Assembly: GCF_000711825.1 (NCBI RefSeq)
Contig: NZ_JONJ01000011.1
Span: 1-64,000 of the forward strand
Source: [Clostridium] aminophilum DSM 10710
GTDB lineage: Bacteria; Bacillota; Clostridia; Lachnospirales; Lachnospiraceae
Length of the DNA stretch: 64,000 nt
Direction of reading: 5' to 3'
Below are positions 53,941-63,064 of this stretch, in pieces. Both the position numbers and the translations under genes were made by a program. The notes below the pieces were generated by a model. That model was not told the DNA's origin. It saw only the letters and a list, made by a program, of their open reading frames with translations, and ran no database searches. The stretch's first letter is position 1, and each line of letters begins with the position of its first letter.

Positions 53941-55023
53941 ATGAGCAGAGTGTACAATTTTTCCGCAGGACCGGCGGTCCTTCCGGAGGAGGTATTGAGA
54001 GAAGCTGCTGACGAAATGCTTGATTACAAGGGCTGTGGCATGTCTGTAATGGAGATGAGTCATCGATCATCAGACTTCGAAAGTATCCTCCACGAAGCTG
54101 AAGCAGATCTCCGTGATCTGATGAATATTCCGGACAACTACAAAGTCCTCTTCATTCAGGGCGGTGGCCACGTTCAGTTTGCGATGGTTCCGATGAACCT
54201 GATGAAGAATAAGAAGGCAGACTACATCATTACCGGTAACTGGGCGAAGAAGGCAGCACAGGAGGCAAAGCTCTACGGCGAGGTCAACATCATCGCTTCC
54301 AGTGAGGATAAGAACTTCACCTACATTCCGGATTGCTCCGATCTTCCGGTGGATGAGGACGCGGATTATGTTTACATCTGCATGAACAACACCATTTACG
54401 GCACCGAGTTCAACGAGCTTCCGAATACCAAGGGCAAGATTCTGGTTGCGGATGTCTCTTCCGATTTCCTCTCCAGACCGATCGATGTCTCCAAATTCGG
54501 CATCATCTGGGGCGGCGTTCAGAAGAATGTCGGACCGGCCGGAATGGCGATTGCCATCGTAAGAGAAGATCTCATTACGGAGGATTATCTTCCGTTTACA
54601 CCGACCATGCTCCGCTATAAGACTTACGCGGACAAGGATTCCCTTTACAACACACCGCCGTGCTACAACATTTACATGTGCGGAAAGGTATTCAAGTGGA
54701 TCAAGAAGATCGGCGGACTCGAAGCAATGCACAAGAGAAATGCCGAGAAGGCAAAGATTCTGTATGATTTCCTCGACAGCAGCAAACTCTTCAAGGGTAC
54801 GGTCGAGAAGAAGGACCGCTCTCTGATGAACGTTCCGTTTGTCACCGGCGACAAGGATATGGATGCAAAGTTTGTCGCAGAAGCGAAGGCAGCAGGATTC
54901 GTCAACCTGAAGGGACACCGCACCGTAGGCGGCATGAGAGCCAGCATCTACAATGCGATGCCGAAGGAAGGCGTGGAAAAGCTGGTTGCGTTTATGAAGG
55001 AATTTGAGGAGAAGAATGCCTGA
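53941..55023 (+). CDS. serC: Phosphoserine aminotransferase
   Basis: 360 residues from ATG 53941 (AAAAGGAGATTGTG upstream). It converts 3-phosphohydroxypyruvate and glutamate to phosphoserine. Signatures are YNFSAGPAVLPEEVL, MEMSHRSSDF, FIQGGGHVQFAMVPMNL and WGGVQKNVGPAGMAI, with the PLP lysine near residue 196. The C-terminus has LKGHRTVGGMRASIYNAMP. The serA-type dehydrogenase follows after 75 bp, giving the first two serine steps together. Confidence 0.96.
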   Translation: MSRVYNFSAGPAVLPEEVLREAADEMLDYKGCGMSVMEMSHRSSDFESILHEAEADLRDLMNIPDNYKVLFIQGGGHVQFAMVPMNLMKNKKADYIITGNWAKKAAQEAKLYGEVNIIASSEDKNFTYIPDCSDLPVDEDADYVYICMNNTIYGTEFNELPNTKGKILVADVSSDFLSRPIDVSKFGIIWGGVQKNVGPAGMAIAIVREDLITEDYLPFTPTMLRYKTYADKDSLYNTPPCYNIYMCGKVFKWIKKIGGLEAMHKRNAEKAKILYDFLDSSKLFKGTVEKKDRSLMNVPFVTGDKDMDAKFVAEAKAAGFVNLKGHRTVGGMRASIYNAMPKEGVEKLVAFMKEFEEKNA

Positions 55024-55098
55024 TTTTCGTCAGAACCGGCATAAAAATATCATGGCCGGGTCAGTGTGAACGGGAATCATCCGAGGAAAGGAAATATC

Positions 55099-56271
55099 AT
55101 GAAAAAGCAGAGAAAGATCGCATGCCTGAACGCGATCTCCCAGAAGGGTCTGGACCTTCTTACCGATAATTACAGCATTACGGACAATGCCGACGAGGCG
55201 CATGGAATTCTGGTTCGCAGCGCAAAGATGCATGACATGCAGTTCGGAAAAGGACTCCGCTGCATCGCCAGAGCCGGCGCCGGTGTCAACAATATTCCGT
55301 TAGACCGCTGCGCGGAGGAGGGAATCGTTGTATTCAATACTCCGGGCGCAAACGCAAACGCCGTAAAGGAAAATGTTCTCGCGGGACTTCTTCTCGCGGC
55401 CCGCGATATCAAGGGCGGCATGGAGTGGTGTGATTCCCAGAAGGACAATGACAACGTCGGAAAAGACATGGAGAAGGCAAAGAAGAATTTTGCCGGACAT
55501 GAGATCTTCGGCAAAAAGCTCGGTGTCATCGGACTCGGCGCGGTCGGAGCGGAAGTCGCAAACGCAGCCGAGGCGCTCGGCATGGATGTTTACGGATACG
55601 ATCCGTTCATCTCCGTCAAGAGTGCATGGGGACTTCGCCGCAACATCCGTCACATCGATAACGTCGAAGAGATCTATAAAGAATGTGATTACATCACCGT
55701 CCATGTGCCGGCGCTCGACAGCACCCGGGGTATGATCAACAGGGATGCGCTTGCGATGATGAAGGACGGCGTGGTCATCCTCAATTTTGCGAGGGACCTT
55801 CTGGTCAATGATGACGATATGGCGGAGGCACTTGCTTCCGGCAAGGTTGCAAAATATGTAACCGATTTCCCGAATGCGAAAGTCAACAAGATGGTCAATG
55901 TCATCGCAACGCCGCATCTGGGCGCTTCCACCGAGGAGGCGGAAGACAACTGTGCAGAGGCAGCCGTTCAGGAGATGATGGACTATCTGGAGAATGGAAA
56001 CATTCGAAATTCCGTCAACTTCCCGATGGTTGACATGGGAAAATGTGAGAATGCGCAGAGAATTGCGCTGCTCCATCAGAATGTGCCGAACATGATCGGA
56101 CAGATTACGGCGATTCTTTCCGGAAAGGGACTGAACATTGCCAACATGCTGAATAAGAGCCGCGGAAAGTATGCATACACGCTGGTTGACCTGGAAGAGG
56201 CGGCAGACGAGGCAACGCTGGATCAGCTGAGAAAAATTTCAGGGGTGGCAAGATTACGCCATATACAGTAA
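55099..56271 (+). CDS. serA: D-3-phosphoglycerate dehydrogenase (ACT-containing)
   Basis: 390 residues from ATG 55099 (GAAAGGAAATATC upstream). The D-2-hydroxyacid dehydrogenase fold has the NAD motif GLGAVGAEVANAAEALGMD, the catalytic Arg in ILNFARDLLV, the Glu region FPNAKVNKM and His in ATPHLGASTEEAE. A short C-terminal ACT domain (about 320-390; LLHQNVPNMIGQITAILSG) suggests serine feedback control. The usual catalytic pocket and the serC neighbour make phosphoglycerate the likely substrate. Confidence 0.9.
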   Translation: MKKQRKIACLNAISQKGLDLLTDNYSITDNADEAHGILVRSAKMHDMQFGKGLRCIARAGAGVNNIPLDRCAEEGIVVFNTPGANANAVKENVLAGLLLAARDIKGGMEWCDSQKDNDNVGKDMEKAKKNFAGHEIFGKKLGVIGLGAVGAEVANAAEALGMDVYGYDPFISVKSAWGLRRNIRHIDNVEEIYKECDYITVHVPALDSTRGMINRDALAMMKDGVVILNFARDLLVNDDDMAEALASGKVAKYVTDFPNAKVNKMVNVIATPHLGASTEEAEDNCAEAAVQEMMDYLENGNIRNSVNFPMVDMGKCENAQRIALLHQNVPNMIGQITAILSGKGLNIANMLNKSRGKYAYTLVDLEEAADEATLDQLRKISGVARLRHIQ

Positions 56272-56296
56272 AATAGATAATACAATTGCATAGAAT

Positions 56297-56325
56297 TTCC
56301 CCGGATTTTACCGTCCGGGGAATTT
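56297..56325 (+). terminator. Intrinsic terminator after serA
   Basis: 9-bp stem TTCCCCGGA / TCCGGGGAA, loop of about 8 nt, followed by TTT. Confidence 0.7.
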
Positions 56326-56403
56326 GCGTATCCAAAAGCAAAAAATTAGAGTGCGGCCCGGGCAGACAAGTGGGATTGTCCGTCCGGGTCTGGAGGAAAA
56401 AGT

Positions 56404-57681
56404 ATGGCTGAAATTAGAGCGTTTCGGGCAATCCGTCCGGTCAGAGAATACGTGTCGAGGGTTGCGGCCCGGCCGTATGATGTGGTGAGCCGGGAAGAGG
56501 CAGAAGATCTGGTGAAAAAGAAACCGCTGTCCTTCCTTCATGTGGACCGCCCGGAGACCTGGTTCGATCACAGTGTTGCCTTTGATGATCCGAGAGTGTA
56601 TGTCAAGGCGAAGGAAACCATCGCGGATATGCGGGAAAAGGGGATCATGCTCACGGAAGAGAATCCGTGTTACTACCTCTACGAGCTGACACTGGACGGA
56701 CACGTTCAGACCGGAATCGTTGCCTGCGCGTCGGTTGACGACTATATCAACGGAGCGATCCGCAAACATGAGAACACCACGGTGGCCAAAGAACAGGACC
56801 GCATTAATCATATCGATGTCACCAATATGCAGACCGGTCCGATCTTCCTGGCGTTCCGCGATCAGATCAACCTCAAGCTCATGATGAGACGGATCAAGGA
56901 ACAGGACAGAGCACTGTATGATTTCACCGAAGACGACGGTGTGCGCCATCGGATCTTCCGCATAGCAGATCAGAAGAGAATCGATCAGATTACCGACGGA
57001 ATCCGCAGAGTCGGTCCGGCTTACATCGCAGACGGACATCACCGCTGTGCATCCGCGGTAAAGGTGGCGTTAAAGAGAAGAGAACAGCATCCGGGATATA
57101 CCGGAGACGAAGAGTTCAACTACTTCCTGTCGGTGTTCTTCCCGGCGGATGAGCTGAAGATTCTTCGCTATGACCGCGTGGTAAAAGATCTGAACGGAAA
57201 GACTCCGGAGGAATTCCTGAAGGAGGTCGGTCAGAATTTTGAGGTGATTCCGGGACGTTCGATTAAGGAATACGACGGAAGAAAGGAATTTCCGGGAGAC
57301 GGAAGAGTCCCGCAGAAAAAAGCGGAGTTCGGAATGCTTTTAGGGGACCGCTGGTATACGGTCCGCGCAAAGAGCGGGATCCGGAGCGCTGATCCGGTCG
57401 ACGGGCTGGATGTCTCCATCCTGCAGGACCATCTTCTCGGACCGGTTCTCGGTATTGACGATCCGCGCACGAATGACAGAATTCGCTTTGTCGGCGGAAT
57501 CCGCGGCGTGAAGGAACTGGAAAAGTATGTCAGTGAGGGCGATGCGGTCGCATTTTCCTGTTATCCGACATCCATGGATGAGCTTTTGGCTGTGGCGGAT
57601 GCGGGAAGACTCATGCCGCCGAAATCCACCTGGTTTGAGCCGAAACTGCGCAGCGGAATTTTCCTTCACGATCTCGGCTGA
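56404..57681 (+). CDS. DUF1015 family protein
   Basis: 425 residues, ATG 56404 after GGAGGAAAAAGT. The family is typical in length and carries FRAIRPVREYVSRVAARPYDVVS at its start, then FLHVDRPE, YLYELT, GIVACASVDDY, HENTT, YIADGHHRCASAVK (with the conserved HHR) and NDRIRFVGG. The biochemical role is not established, but the gene is commonly found beside serA/serC in Clostridia, which suggests a metabolic link. It has no membrane segments and is cytoplasmic. Confidence 0.9.
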   Translation: MAEIRAFRAIRPVREYVSRVAARPYDVVSREEAEDLVKKKPLSFLHVDRPETWFDHSVAFDDPRVYVKAKETIADMREKGIMLTEENPCYYLYELTLDGHVQTGIVACASVDDYINGAIRKHENTTVAKEQDRINHIDVTNMQTGPIFLAFRDQINLKLMMRRIKEQDRALYDFTEDDGVRHRIFRIADQKRIDQITDGIRRVGPAYIADGHHRCASAVKVALKRREQHPGYTGDEEFNYFLSVFFPADELKILRYDRVVKDLNGKTPEEFLKEVGQNFEVIPGRSIKEYDGRKEFPGDGRVPQKKAEFGMLLGDRWYTVRAKSGIRSADPVDGLDVSILQDHLLGPVLGIDDPRTNDRIRFVGGIRGVKELEKYVSEGDAVAFSCYPTSMDELLAVADAGRLMPPKSTWFEPKLRSGIFLHDLG

Positions 57682-57781
57682 GCCGGATTCTCCGGTGAAC
57701 CGTTGACGGCTGATGGCGGAAAGGGTATCATCAGAGCAGAGTCGTAAGACAATTTCAGCAAGAGAAAGATAACAGAAACCT

Positions 57782-58327
57782 ATGAGAGAAGAACAGTTTT
57801 TCAGAGATTTGGAGGAGGCACTTCGCGGCGAGATCATAGATTCCGCGATTGCGGACAACCTCAGATACTATCGGGATTACATTAAAGGAGAAAAAGCGAA
57901 GGGGAGAAGCGCGGACGAGATTCTGGACGAGCTCGGCGATGCCCGCCTGATCGCCCGCACGATTGTGGAGAGCGCGGCGTCAGGGGCCGATTCCTCGCCG
58001 AACGGATATGATTCCACGCCGGGAGATATCGGTTATACCGGCTTCGGAAAAGATAAATCGCAGGAGCGGACGGCCGCAGGCGAAGAGAGCTACCGCCGGG
58101 AGACGGCGTATGAACCGGAGAATCCGTATGCCCGCCAGAACCCGAACATGCATTATGTTGATTTAAGCAAGTGGTATGTGAAGGCAATCTTTATCGCCGT
58201 TCTGGTGCTGATTCTTTTCCTGATCATCGCACTCTTTGCGGGAGTGACGAGCTTTGTGTTCTATTATTTCTGGCCGATCGTCGGGATCTACTGCATCTGG
58301 TATATTATCCGGCATATCGGAAGATAG
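57782..58327 (+). CDS. HAAS/DUF1700-like membrane protein
   Basis: 181 residues. The first about 65 residues (EEQFFRDLEEALRG, YYRDYIKGEKAKGRS, ILDELGDARLIARTI) match the HAAS-type helical signalling domain of the DUF1700 family. A disordered Gly/Asp/Tyr region follows (70-120). Two closely spaced membrane segments complete the C-terminus (AIFIAVLVLILFLIIALFAG; FVFYYFWPIVGIYCIWYII). Such proteins often partner a PadR-type regulator, but none is adjacent here. Ribosome site is weak. Confidence 0.7.
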   Translation: MREEQFFRDLEEALRGEIIDSAIADNLRYYRDYIKGEKAKGRSADEILDELGDARLIARTIVESAASGADSSPNGYDSTPGDIGYTGFGKDKSQERTAAGEESYRRETAYEPENPYARQNPNMHYVDLSKWYVKAIFIAVLVLILFLIIALFAGVTSFVFYYFWPIVGIYCIWYIIRHIGR

Positions 58328-58416
58328 AATTCGGAAGAAACGGAACGGGGAAACCGGGGGAAAGAGGAAGAAGAACCCGGATGAAAAATGAAGAAAACCT
58401 GAAAGAAAAAACGGGC

Positions 58417-58449
58417 GGAATCCGGAGACGGATTCCACTCGTTTTTTTT
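58417..58449 (+). terminator. Intrinsic terminator after the DUF1700-like gene
   Basis: Stem GGAATCCG / CGGATTCC with a GAGA loop, then ACTCG and eight T residues. Confidence 0.8.
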
Positions 58450-58485
58450 GATTTACACGGCGTCGAAAGTGCAAACATATGTACA

Positions 58486-58516
58486 AAATAAAAAAAGAGA
58501 TCCTCACAGGATCTCT
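58486..58516 (-). terminator. Terminator of the tRNA-Gln transcript
   Basis: On the minus strand, a perfect 9-bp stem AGAGATCCT / AGGATCTCT with a 3-nt loop, followed by TTTTTTTATTTT. It lies 6 bp beyond the tRNA 3' end. Confidence 0.88.
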
Positions 58517-58522
58517 TGAAAA

Positions 58523-58595
58523 CTGGGCTAGAAGGATTCGAACCTTCACAATGACGGAGTCAGAGTCCGCTGCCTTACCATTTGGCTATAGCCCA
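58523..58595 (-). tRNA. tRNA-Gln (anticodon CTG)
   Basis: 73 nt including a G discriminator; no CCA is encoded. The acceptor stem is TGGGCTA / TAGCCCA, the anticodon stem GCGGA / TCCGT with loop CTCTGAC (anticodon CTG), and the T arm GAAGG-TTCGAAT-CCTTC. The D arm has the A-AATGGTAA form typical of Gln. Confidence 0.95.
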
Positions 58596-58606
58596 ACGAC
58601 TCGTTA

Positions 58607-58635
58607 ACTATATCATTGACGGCCGCTTTCGTCAA
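58607..58635 (-). promoter_or_regulatory. tRNA-Gln promoter
   Basis: On the minus strand, TTGACG (58635-58630), a 17-bp spacer, TATAGT (58612-58607), 12 bp before the tRNA 5' end. Confidence 0.8.
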
Positions 58636-58684
58636 GATGAAAAATAATCATTTAAACTTTTTGTGAATTTTGCCGATACATAGA

Positions 58685-58713
58685 TAGACATCATAAAAAG
58701 AATCCATTATAAT
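58685..58713 (+). promoter_or_regulatory. Promoter of the thioesterase gene
   Basis: TAGACA (58685-58690), a 17-bp spacer, TATAAT (58708-58713), divergent from the tRNA promoter and about 47 bp before the start codon. Confidence 0.7.
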
Positions 58714-58759
58714 AAGCTGTGTGTTTGTAGCTTTTTGCACAGAAGAGGACGGTTGATCA

Positions 58760-59476
58760 ATGTACGGTTTTGACAGCAGAGTACGATACAGTGAGACGGA
58801 TGAAGACGGCATTCTTTCCATTGAGGGAATGATGAATTATCTTCAGGACTGTTCCACATTTCAGTCGGAGGACATCGGCGTCGGTCTTTCCTATATGAGA
58901 GGAAAAAAAGCGGCGTGGTGGGTGTACAACTGGAATATTGAGATCATCCGTATGCCGAAACTCGGAGACACGATCCGGATCGAGACCTGGCCCCACGGAT
59001 TCCGCGGAATCTTCGGATACCGCAATTTTGTGATCCGCGATGAAAAGGGAGAGATCCTGGTTCAGGCCGATTCCGCCTGGTTTTATTACGATCTGGAGAG
59101 CATGATGCCGTCCAGACCGCCGCAGGAGGACATCGACGCGTACGGATCCGAAGAGCGGCTGGAAATGTCGCAGGTTCCGCGGCGGATGAGCATTCCGGCA
59201 GGCGGAACAGAGCTCTCACCGGTGACCGTTACCAGACATCATCTGGACACAAACCATCATGTAAACAATGCACAGTACATTGAGATTGCGAGGGAGTGTC
59301 TTCCGGAGAAGACGAAAATACGCCGGATCTGGGCGGAATACCGGAAGGCGGCGGTTCTCGGCGATGTGATGGTTCCGTACCGGGTTCATTCGGAAGAAGG
59401 CGACGCAGAGATCATTTCGCTCCGCGATACCGAAGGACAGGTATATGCGAGCGTTTATCTGTATCTGGATGAGTAA
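58760..59476 (+). CDS. Acyl-ACP thioesterase (FatA/FatB family)
   Basis: 238 residues from ATG 58760 with GAGGA 10 bp upstream. Double hot-dog fold: first repeat RYSETDEDGILSIEGMMNYLQDC with WWVYNWNIEIIRMP and WPHGFRGIFGYRNF; second repeat TRHHLDTNHHVNNAQYIEIARE, which holds the catalytic Asn/His. It releases free fatty acids from acyl-ACP. It has its own promoter, and 45 bp separate it from the CvfB-like gene, so readthrough into the next operon is likely. Confidence 0.9.
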   Translation: MYGFDSRVRYSETDEDGILSIEGMMNYLQDCSTFQSEDIGVGLSYMRGKKAAWWVYNWNIEIIRMPKLGDTIRIETWPHGFRGIFGYRNFVIRDEKGEILVQADSAWFYYDLESMMPSRPPQEDIDAYGSEERLEMSQVPRRMSIPAGGTELSPVTVTRHHLDTNHHVNNAQYIEIARECLPEKTKIRRIWAEYRKAAVLGDVMVPYRVHSEEGDAEIISLRDTEGQVYASVYLYLDE

Positions 59477-59521
59477 GAATTTTAATATATTTCCGGAAGG
59501 AGATTACGGAAAGGATAACCT

Positions 59522-60382
59522 ATGATAAAAATTGGAGAGAAACAGGAGCTGACGGTAGTCAGACAGAAGGATTTTGGTGTTTTTCTCGCAGAGAATGAAG
59601 GAGCGGAGGAATCGGTTCTTCTTCCGATCAAGCAGGTTCCGGAGGGGACCGGGATCGGAAGCCGGATTCGTGTCTTTCTTTATAAGGATTCCAAGGACCG
59701 TCTTATTGCGACGACCAACGAGCCGAAAATCCTTTTGGGTGAGACGAAGACCCTTCGTGTGACCGATGTCACGAAGATCGGCGCTTTTGTGGATATGGGA
59801 CTGGAGAAGGAGGTTCTCCTGCCGTTCCATGAACAGAACCACCCGGTCCGAAAGGGCGAGGAGGTTCTCGTTGCACTCTATGTGGACAAGAGCGGCCGTC
59901 TGGCAGCGACCATGAAAGTATATCCGTATCTGTCCGCGGAGTCTCCGTACAAGAAGGAGGACCGCGTGGAGTGTACGGTCTATGAGATCAATGACCGCAT
60001 CGGAGTGTTTACCGCGGTTGATGATAAATATTTCGGCATGATACCGAAATCAGAAGTTTACAGAGAATTCCGGCTCGGTGAGCGCATCGTGGCGAGGGTC
60101 ATGCGTGTCCGTGAAGACGGAAAGCTGGATCTGAGCACCCGGGAAAAAGCATATCTTCAGATGAATCAGGATGCGGATATGGTTTTGAAGGTGATCGATG
60201 AGTTTGCGGGCGTACTGCCGTTTAATGACAAAGCCCGTCCGGAGACCATTCAGCGGACCTTCGGACTCAGCAAGAATGCCTTTAAGCGGGCAGTCGGACT
60301 CCTTCTGAAAGAGGGCGCGATCGAGATTACGGAAAACAGTATCCGAAGAACATTTGAGAAAAAAGGAGAGAGTAAAGCATGA
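59522..60382 (+). CDS. CvfB-like S1-domain RNA-binding protein
   Basis: 286 residues, ATG 59522 after GGAAAGGATAACC. It contains tandem S1-like OB folds (VVRQKDFGVFLAENEGAEES; VTDVTKIGAFVDMGLEKEVLLP; EDRVECTVYEINDRIGVFTAV; GERIVARVMRVREDGKLDLST), then a C-terminal winged helix (LPFNDKARPETIQRTFGLSK, FKRAVGLLLKEG). This matches CvfB/YitL, which affects virulence factor expression in staphylococci through RNA binding. It overlaps the next gene by 4 bp (ATGA). Confidence 0.9.
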   Translation: MIKIGEKQELTVVRQKDFGVFLAENEGAEESVLLPIKQVPEGTGIGSRIRVFLYKDSKDRLIATTNEPKILLGETKTLRVTDVTKIGAFVDMGLEKEVLLPFHEQNHPVRKGEEVLVALYVDKSGRLAATMKVYPYLSAESPYKKEDRVECTVYEINDRIGVFTAVDDKYFGMIPKSEVYREFRLGERIVARVMRVREDGKLDLSTREKAYLQMNQDADMVLKVIDEFAGVLPFNDKARPETIQRTFGLSKNAFKRAVGLLLKEGAIEITENSIRRTFEKKGESKA

Positions 60383-61467
60383 TTTCGAATCAGATACTTC
60401 AGACGAATCTGGATGGACTGAAAGAGATCACCAGAGTCGATTTCTGCATCTGCGATACCGAGGGCAAGACGCTTGCCTCCACATTTGCGGGGACAGAGGA
60501 ATACGAAAAGAGCATTCTGGCGTTTGTGGAATCCGAGGCGGACAGCCAGATTGTACAGGGATATCAGTTCTTTAAGGTTTTTGACGATCATCAGCTGGAG
60601 TACATTCTTCTGGCAAGAGGCGAGAAGGATGACGCGTATATGGTCGGCAAGATGGCAGTGTTCCAGATTCAGAATCTTCTGATCGCATACAAGGAGAGAT
60701 TCGACCGCGATAACTTCATCAAGAATCTTCTTCTGGACAACCTTCTTCTTGTGGACATCTATAACCGCGCGAAGAAGCTTCACATTGACACCAACGTCAG
60801 ACGCTGTACCTTCATAATTGAGACCCATCAGGATAAGGATCTCAATGCGCTGGAGACCGTCCGCAACTTCTTCAATGCGAAGAGCCATGATTTTATCACA
60901 GCGGTCGATGAGAAGAACATTATTCTTGTCCGTGAGCTGAAGCCGGAAGAGACGTATGATGATCTCGAGAAGGTGGCGGAAACCATCGTTGACATGCTCA
61001 GCCCGGAGGAGGGAGAGCGGGTCAATGTTGCCTTCGGTACGGTTGTCGGTGAGATCCGCGACGTATCCCGCTCCTACAAGGAAGCGAAGATGGCACTCGA
61101 TGTCGGCAAGATCTTCTTCCGTGAGAAGAATGTGGTCGGCTATTCCAGACTCGGAATCGGCCGTCTGATTTTCCAGCTTCCGATGCCGCTCTGCCGTATG
61201 TTCATCCGCGAGATCTTCGAAGGAAAGTCCCCGGATGAGTTCGACGAGGAGACACTGACCACCATCAACAAGTTCTTCGAGAACAATCTGAATGTATCGG
61301 AGACATCCCGTCAGCTGTACATTCACAGAAATACGCTGGTTTACCGTCTGGACAAACTTCAGAAGCAGACCGGTCTGGATCTCCGCGTTTTTGAGGATGC
61401 CATTACCTTCAAGATCGCACTGATGGTTGTCAAGTACATGAAATATATGGAGAATCAGGACTACTAA
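60379..61467 (+). CDS. PucR/CdaR-type transcriptional regulator
   Basis: 362 residues. An N-terminal sensor-like alpha/beta domain (about 1-130; VDFCICDTEGKTLASTFAG) leads to a GGDEF-related middle domain seen in CdaR-type regulators (about 130-280). The C-terminal PucR helix-turn-helix has VSETSRQLYIHRNTLVYRLDKLQKQTGLD. Family members usually sense sugar diacids or purine products, but here the gene is coupled to the CvfB-like gene (4-bp overlap) and to ftsE (1-bp overlap). That points to a cell-envelope or division context. Ligand and targets are unknown. Confidence 0.88.
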   Translation: MISNQILQTNLDGLKEITRVDFCICDTEGKTLASTFAGTEEYEKSILAFVESEADSQIVQGYQFFKVFDDHQLEYILLARGEKDDAYMVGKMAVFQIQNLLIAYKERFDRDNFIKNLLLDNLLLVDIYNRAKKLHIDTNVRRCTFIIETHQDKDLNALETVRNFFNAKSHDFITAVDEKNIILVRELKPEETYDDLEKVAETIVDMLSPEEGERVNVAFGTVVGEIRDVSRSYKEAKMALDVGKIFFREKNVVGYSRLGIGRLIFQLPMPLCRMFIREIFEGKSPDEFDEETLTTINKFFENNLNVSETSRQLYIHRNTLVYRLDKLQKQTGLDLRVFEDAITFKIALMVVKYMKYMENQDY

Positions 61468-62147
61468 TGATACTTCTGGATAATGTCAGCAAGATATACC
61501 GTAACGGGGCGAAAGCCCTCCGCGGTGTGGATATCCGCATCGAAGACGGTGAATTTGTATTTATCATGGGGCCCAGCGGATCCGGCAAATCCACGCTGAT
61601 CCGCCTTCTGCTCCACGAAACGGAGCCCACGGGGGGAACCATCCGGGTCGGAGATGTGGAGGTGACGGAGCTTCACCGCCGTCACATTCCGCAGTACCGC
61701 CGGGAGCTGGGCGTCGTTTTTCAGGATTTCCGCCTGCTGAAAGAGCGCAATGTCTATGAGAATGTTGCTTTCGCGCAGCGCGTGATCGGTGTGCCGACGA
61801 AGGAGATCCGGGAAAATGTTCCCCGTATGCTTCAGATGGTCGGGCTTTCCGCAAAATATAAAGCATTCCCATCCGAACTCTCCGGCGGAGAACAGCAGAG
61901 AGTGGCCATTGCGAGAGCACTCATCAATTCACCGAAAGTTCTGCTCGCCGATGAGCCGACCGGCAATCTGGATGCAGACAATTCCATGGGAATCATGAAG
62001 CTTCTTGAGGACATCAACCGCCGCGGCACCACCGTGATCGTTGTGACACACAGCCGGGAGATTGTCCGCTCGATGCAGAAACGCGTGATTATGCTGGAAA
62101 AGGGATTTGTCGTGCGGGATATCGAAGAGGGAAGCTATAATTTATGA
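61467..62147 (+). CDS. ftsE: Cell division ABC ATPase FtsE
   Basis: 226 residues. Start ATG at 61467 overlaps the last base of the preceding TAA. Walker A is GPSGSGKST, the Q-loop FQDFRLL, the signature LSGGEQQR, Walker B VLLADEPTGNLD, with switch His in VVTHS. With FtsX it transmits ATP hydrolysis across the membrane to activate peptidoglycan hydrolases. The FtsX start overlaps its stop by 4 bp. Confidence 0.96.
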   Translation: MILLDNVSKIYRNGAKALRGVDIRIEDGEFVFIMGPSGSGKSTLIRLLLHETEPTGGTIRVGDVEVTELHRRHIPQYRRELGVVFQDFRLLKERNVYENVAFAQRVIGVPTKEIRENVPRMLQMVGLSAKYKAFPSELSGGEQQRVAIARALINSPKVLLADEPTGNLDADNSMGIMKLLEDINRRGTTVIVVTHSREIVRSMQKRVIMLEKGFVVRDIEEGSYNL

Positions 62148-63052
62148 GAATCAGAACCTTTTTTTACTGTTTGGCGCAGGGATTGAAAAATATAGGCAGA
62201 AATATCTGGGTGGCGCTCGTATCGGTCGCCAGCATTTCCGCCTGTATTTTTCTTTTCTGCACCTTTTTTGTTATGATCTGCAATATCCGGCATATGGTCC
62301 GCAACGCGGAGGAGGCGGTCGGCGTGACGGCATTTTTCGACAGCGGAATCTCGGAAAAGGAGATCCGGGAGATCGGTGAGGAGATCACGGGCCGGCCGGA
62401 AGTCAAGGATGTCACGTACATTTCGGCAGAAGAAGCGTGGAAGAGCTTTCAGGAGGATTATTTCCGGGACAATGAACACCTTGCGGAGGGGTTTGCCAAT
62501 GACAATCCCCTTGCGGAGTCTGCGTCCTACGAGATTCATCTGAACAGCATCGAACAGCAGGACAGCTTTGTGAACTGGCTGAAAGATGTTCCGGGCGTCC
62601 GGAAAGTCAACTATTCCGTTGATGCGGCGTCGGGACTCATCCGGCTGAATCGGCTGGTCAGCGTGGTCTCTTCCGTGATCATTGCAATTCTTCTGACGGT
62701 TTCGGTCTTCCTGATCAGCAATACGATCTCCACGGCGGCGGCATTTCACCGGGAAGAGTACCGTATCATGCGGCTGATCGGAGCGACGAACTTCATGATC
62801 CGTGCGCCGTTTGTGTTTGAGGGAATCCTGATCGGATTTGCCGGAGCGCTGATTCCGCTCGGAATTGTGACGCTTCTCTACCGTCACGGCGTCAGGATTG
62901 TGATGGAAAAAGCGGCGATCCTGTCGTCGGTGATTAACTTTCTGCCGCTTCGGGAGATTCTGCCGGTGATGTCTCTGATTGCGCTCGCGCTCGGTGTCGG
63001 CATCGGTTTTGTCGGAAGTTTCTTCACGATTCGGAAGACGCTCCGTGTCTGA
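62144..63052 (+). CDS. ftsX: Cell division membrane protein FtsX
   Basis: 302 residues. An N-terminal helix (VALVSVASISACIFLFCTFFVM) precedes an extracellular domain (about 45-165; AVGVTAFFDSGISE, WLKDVPGVRKVNY). Three further helices follow (VSSVIIAILLTVSVFLISNT; FEGILIGFAGALIPLGIVTL; MSLIALALGVGIGFVGSFF), with the EYRIMRLIGATNFMIRAPF coupling region between helices. The extracellular domain should contact the coiled-coil protein encoded next. Confidence 0.95.
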   Translation: MRIRTFFYCLAQGLKNIGRNIWVALVSVASISACIFLFCTFFVMICNIRHMVRNAEEAVGVTAFFDSGISEKEIREIGEEITGRPEVKDVTYISAEEAWKSFQEDYFRDNEHLAEGFANDNPLAESASYEIHLNSIEQQDSFVNWLKDVPGVRKVNYSVDAASGLIRLNRLVSVVSSVIIAILLTVSVFLISNTISTAAAFHREEYRIMRLIGATNFMIRAPFVFEGILIGFAGALIPLGIVTLLYRHGVRIVMEKAAILSSVINFLPLREILPVMSLIALALGVGIGFVGSFFTIRKTLRV

Positions 63053-63064
63053 GGGAGGTACAGG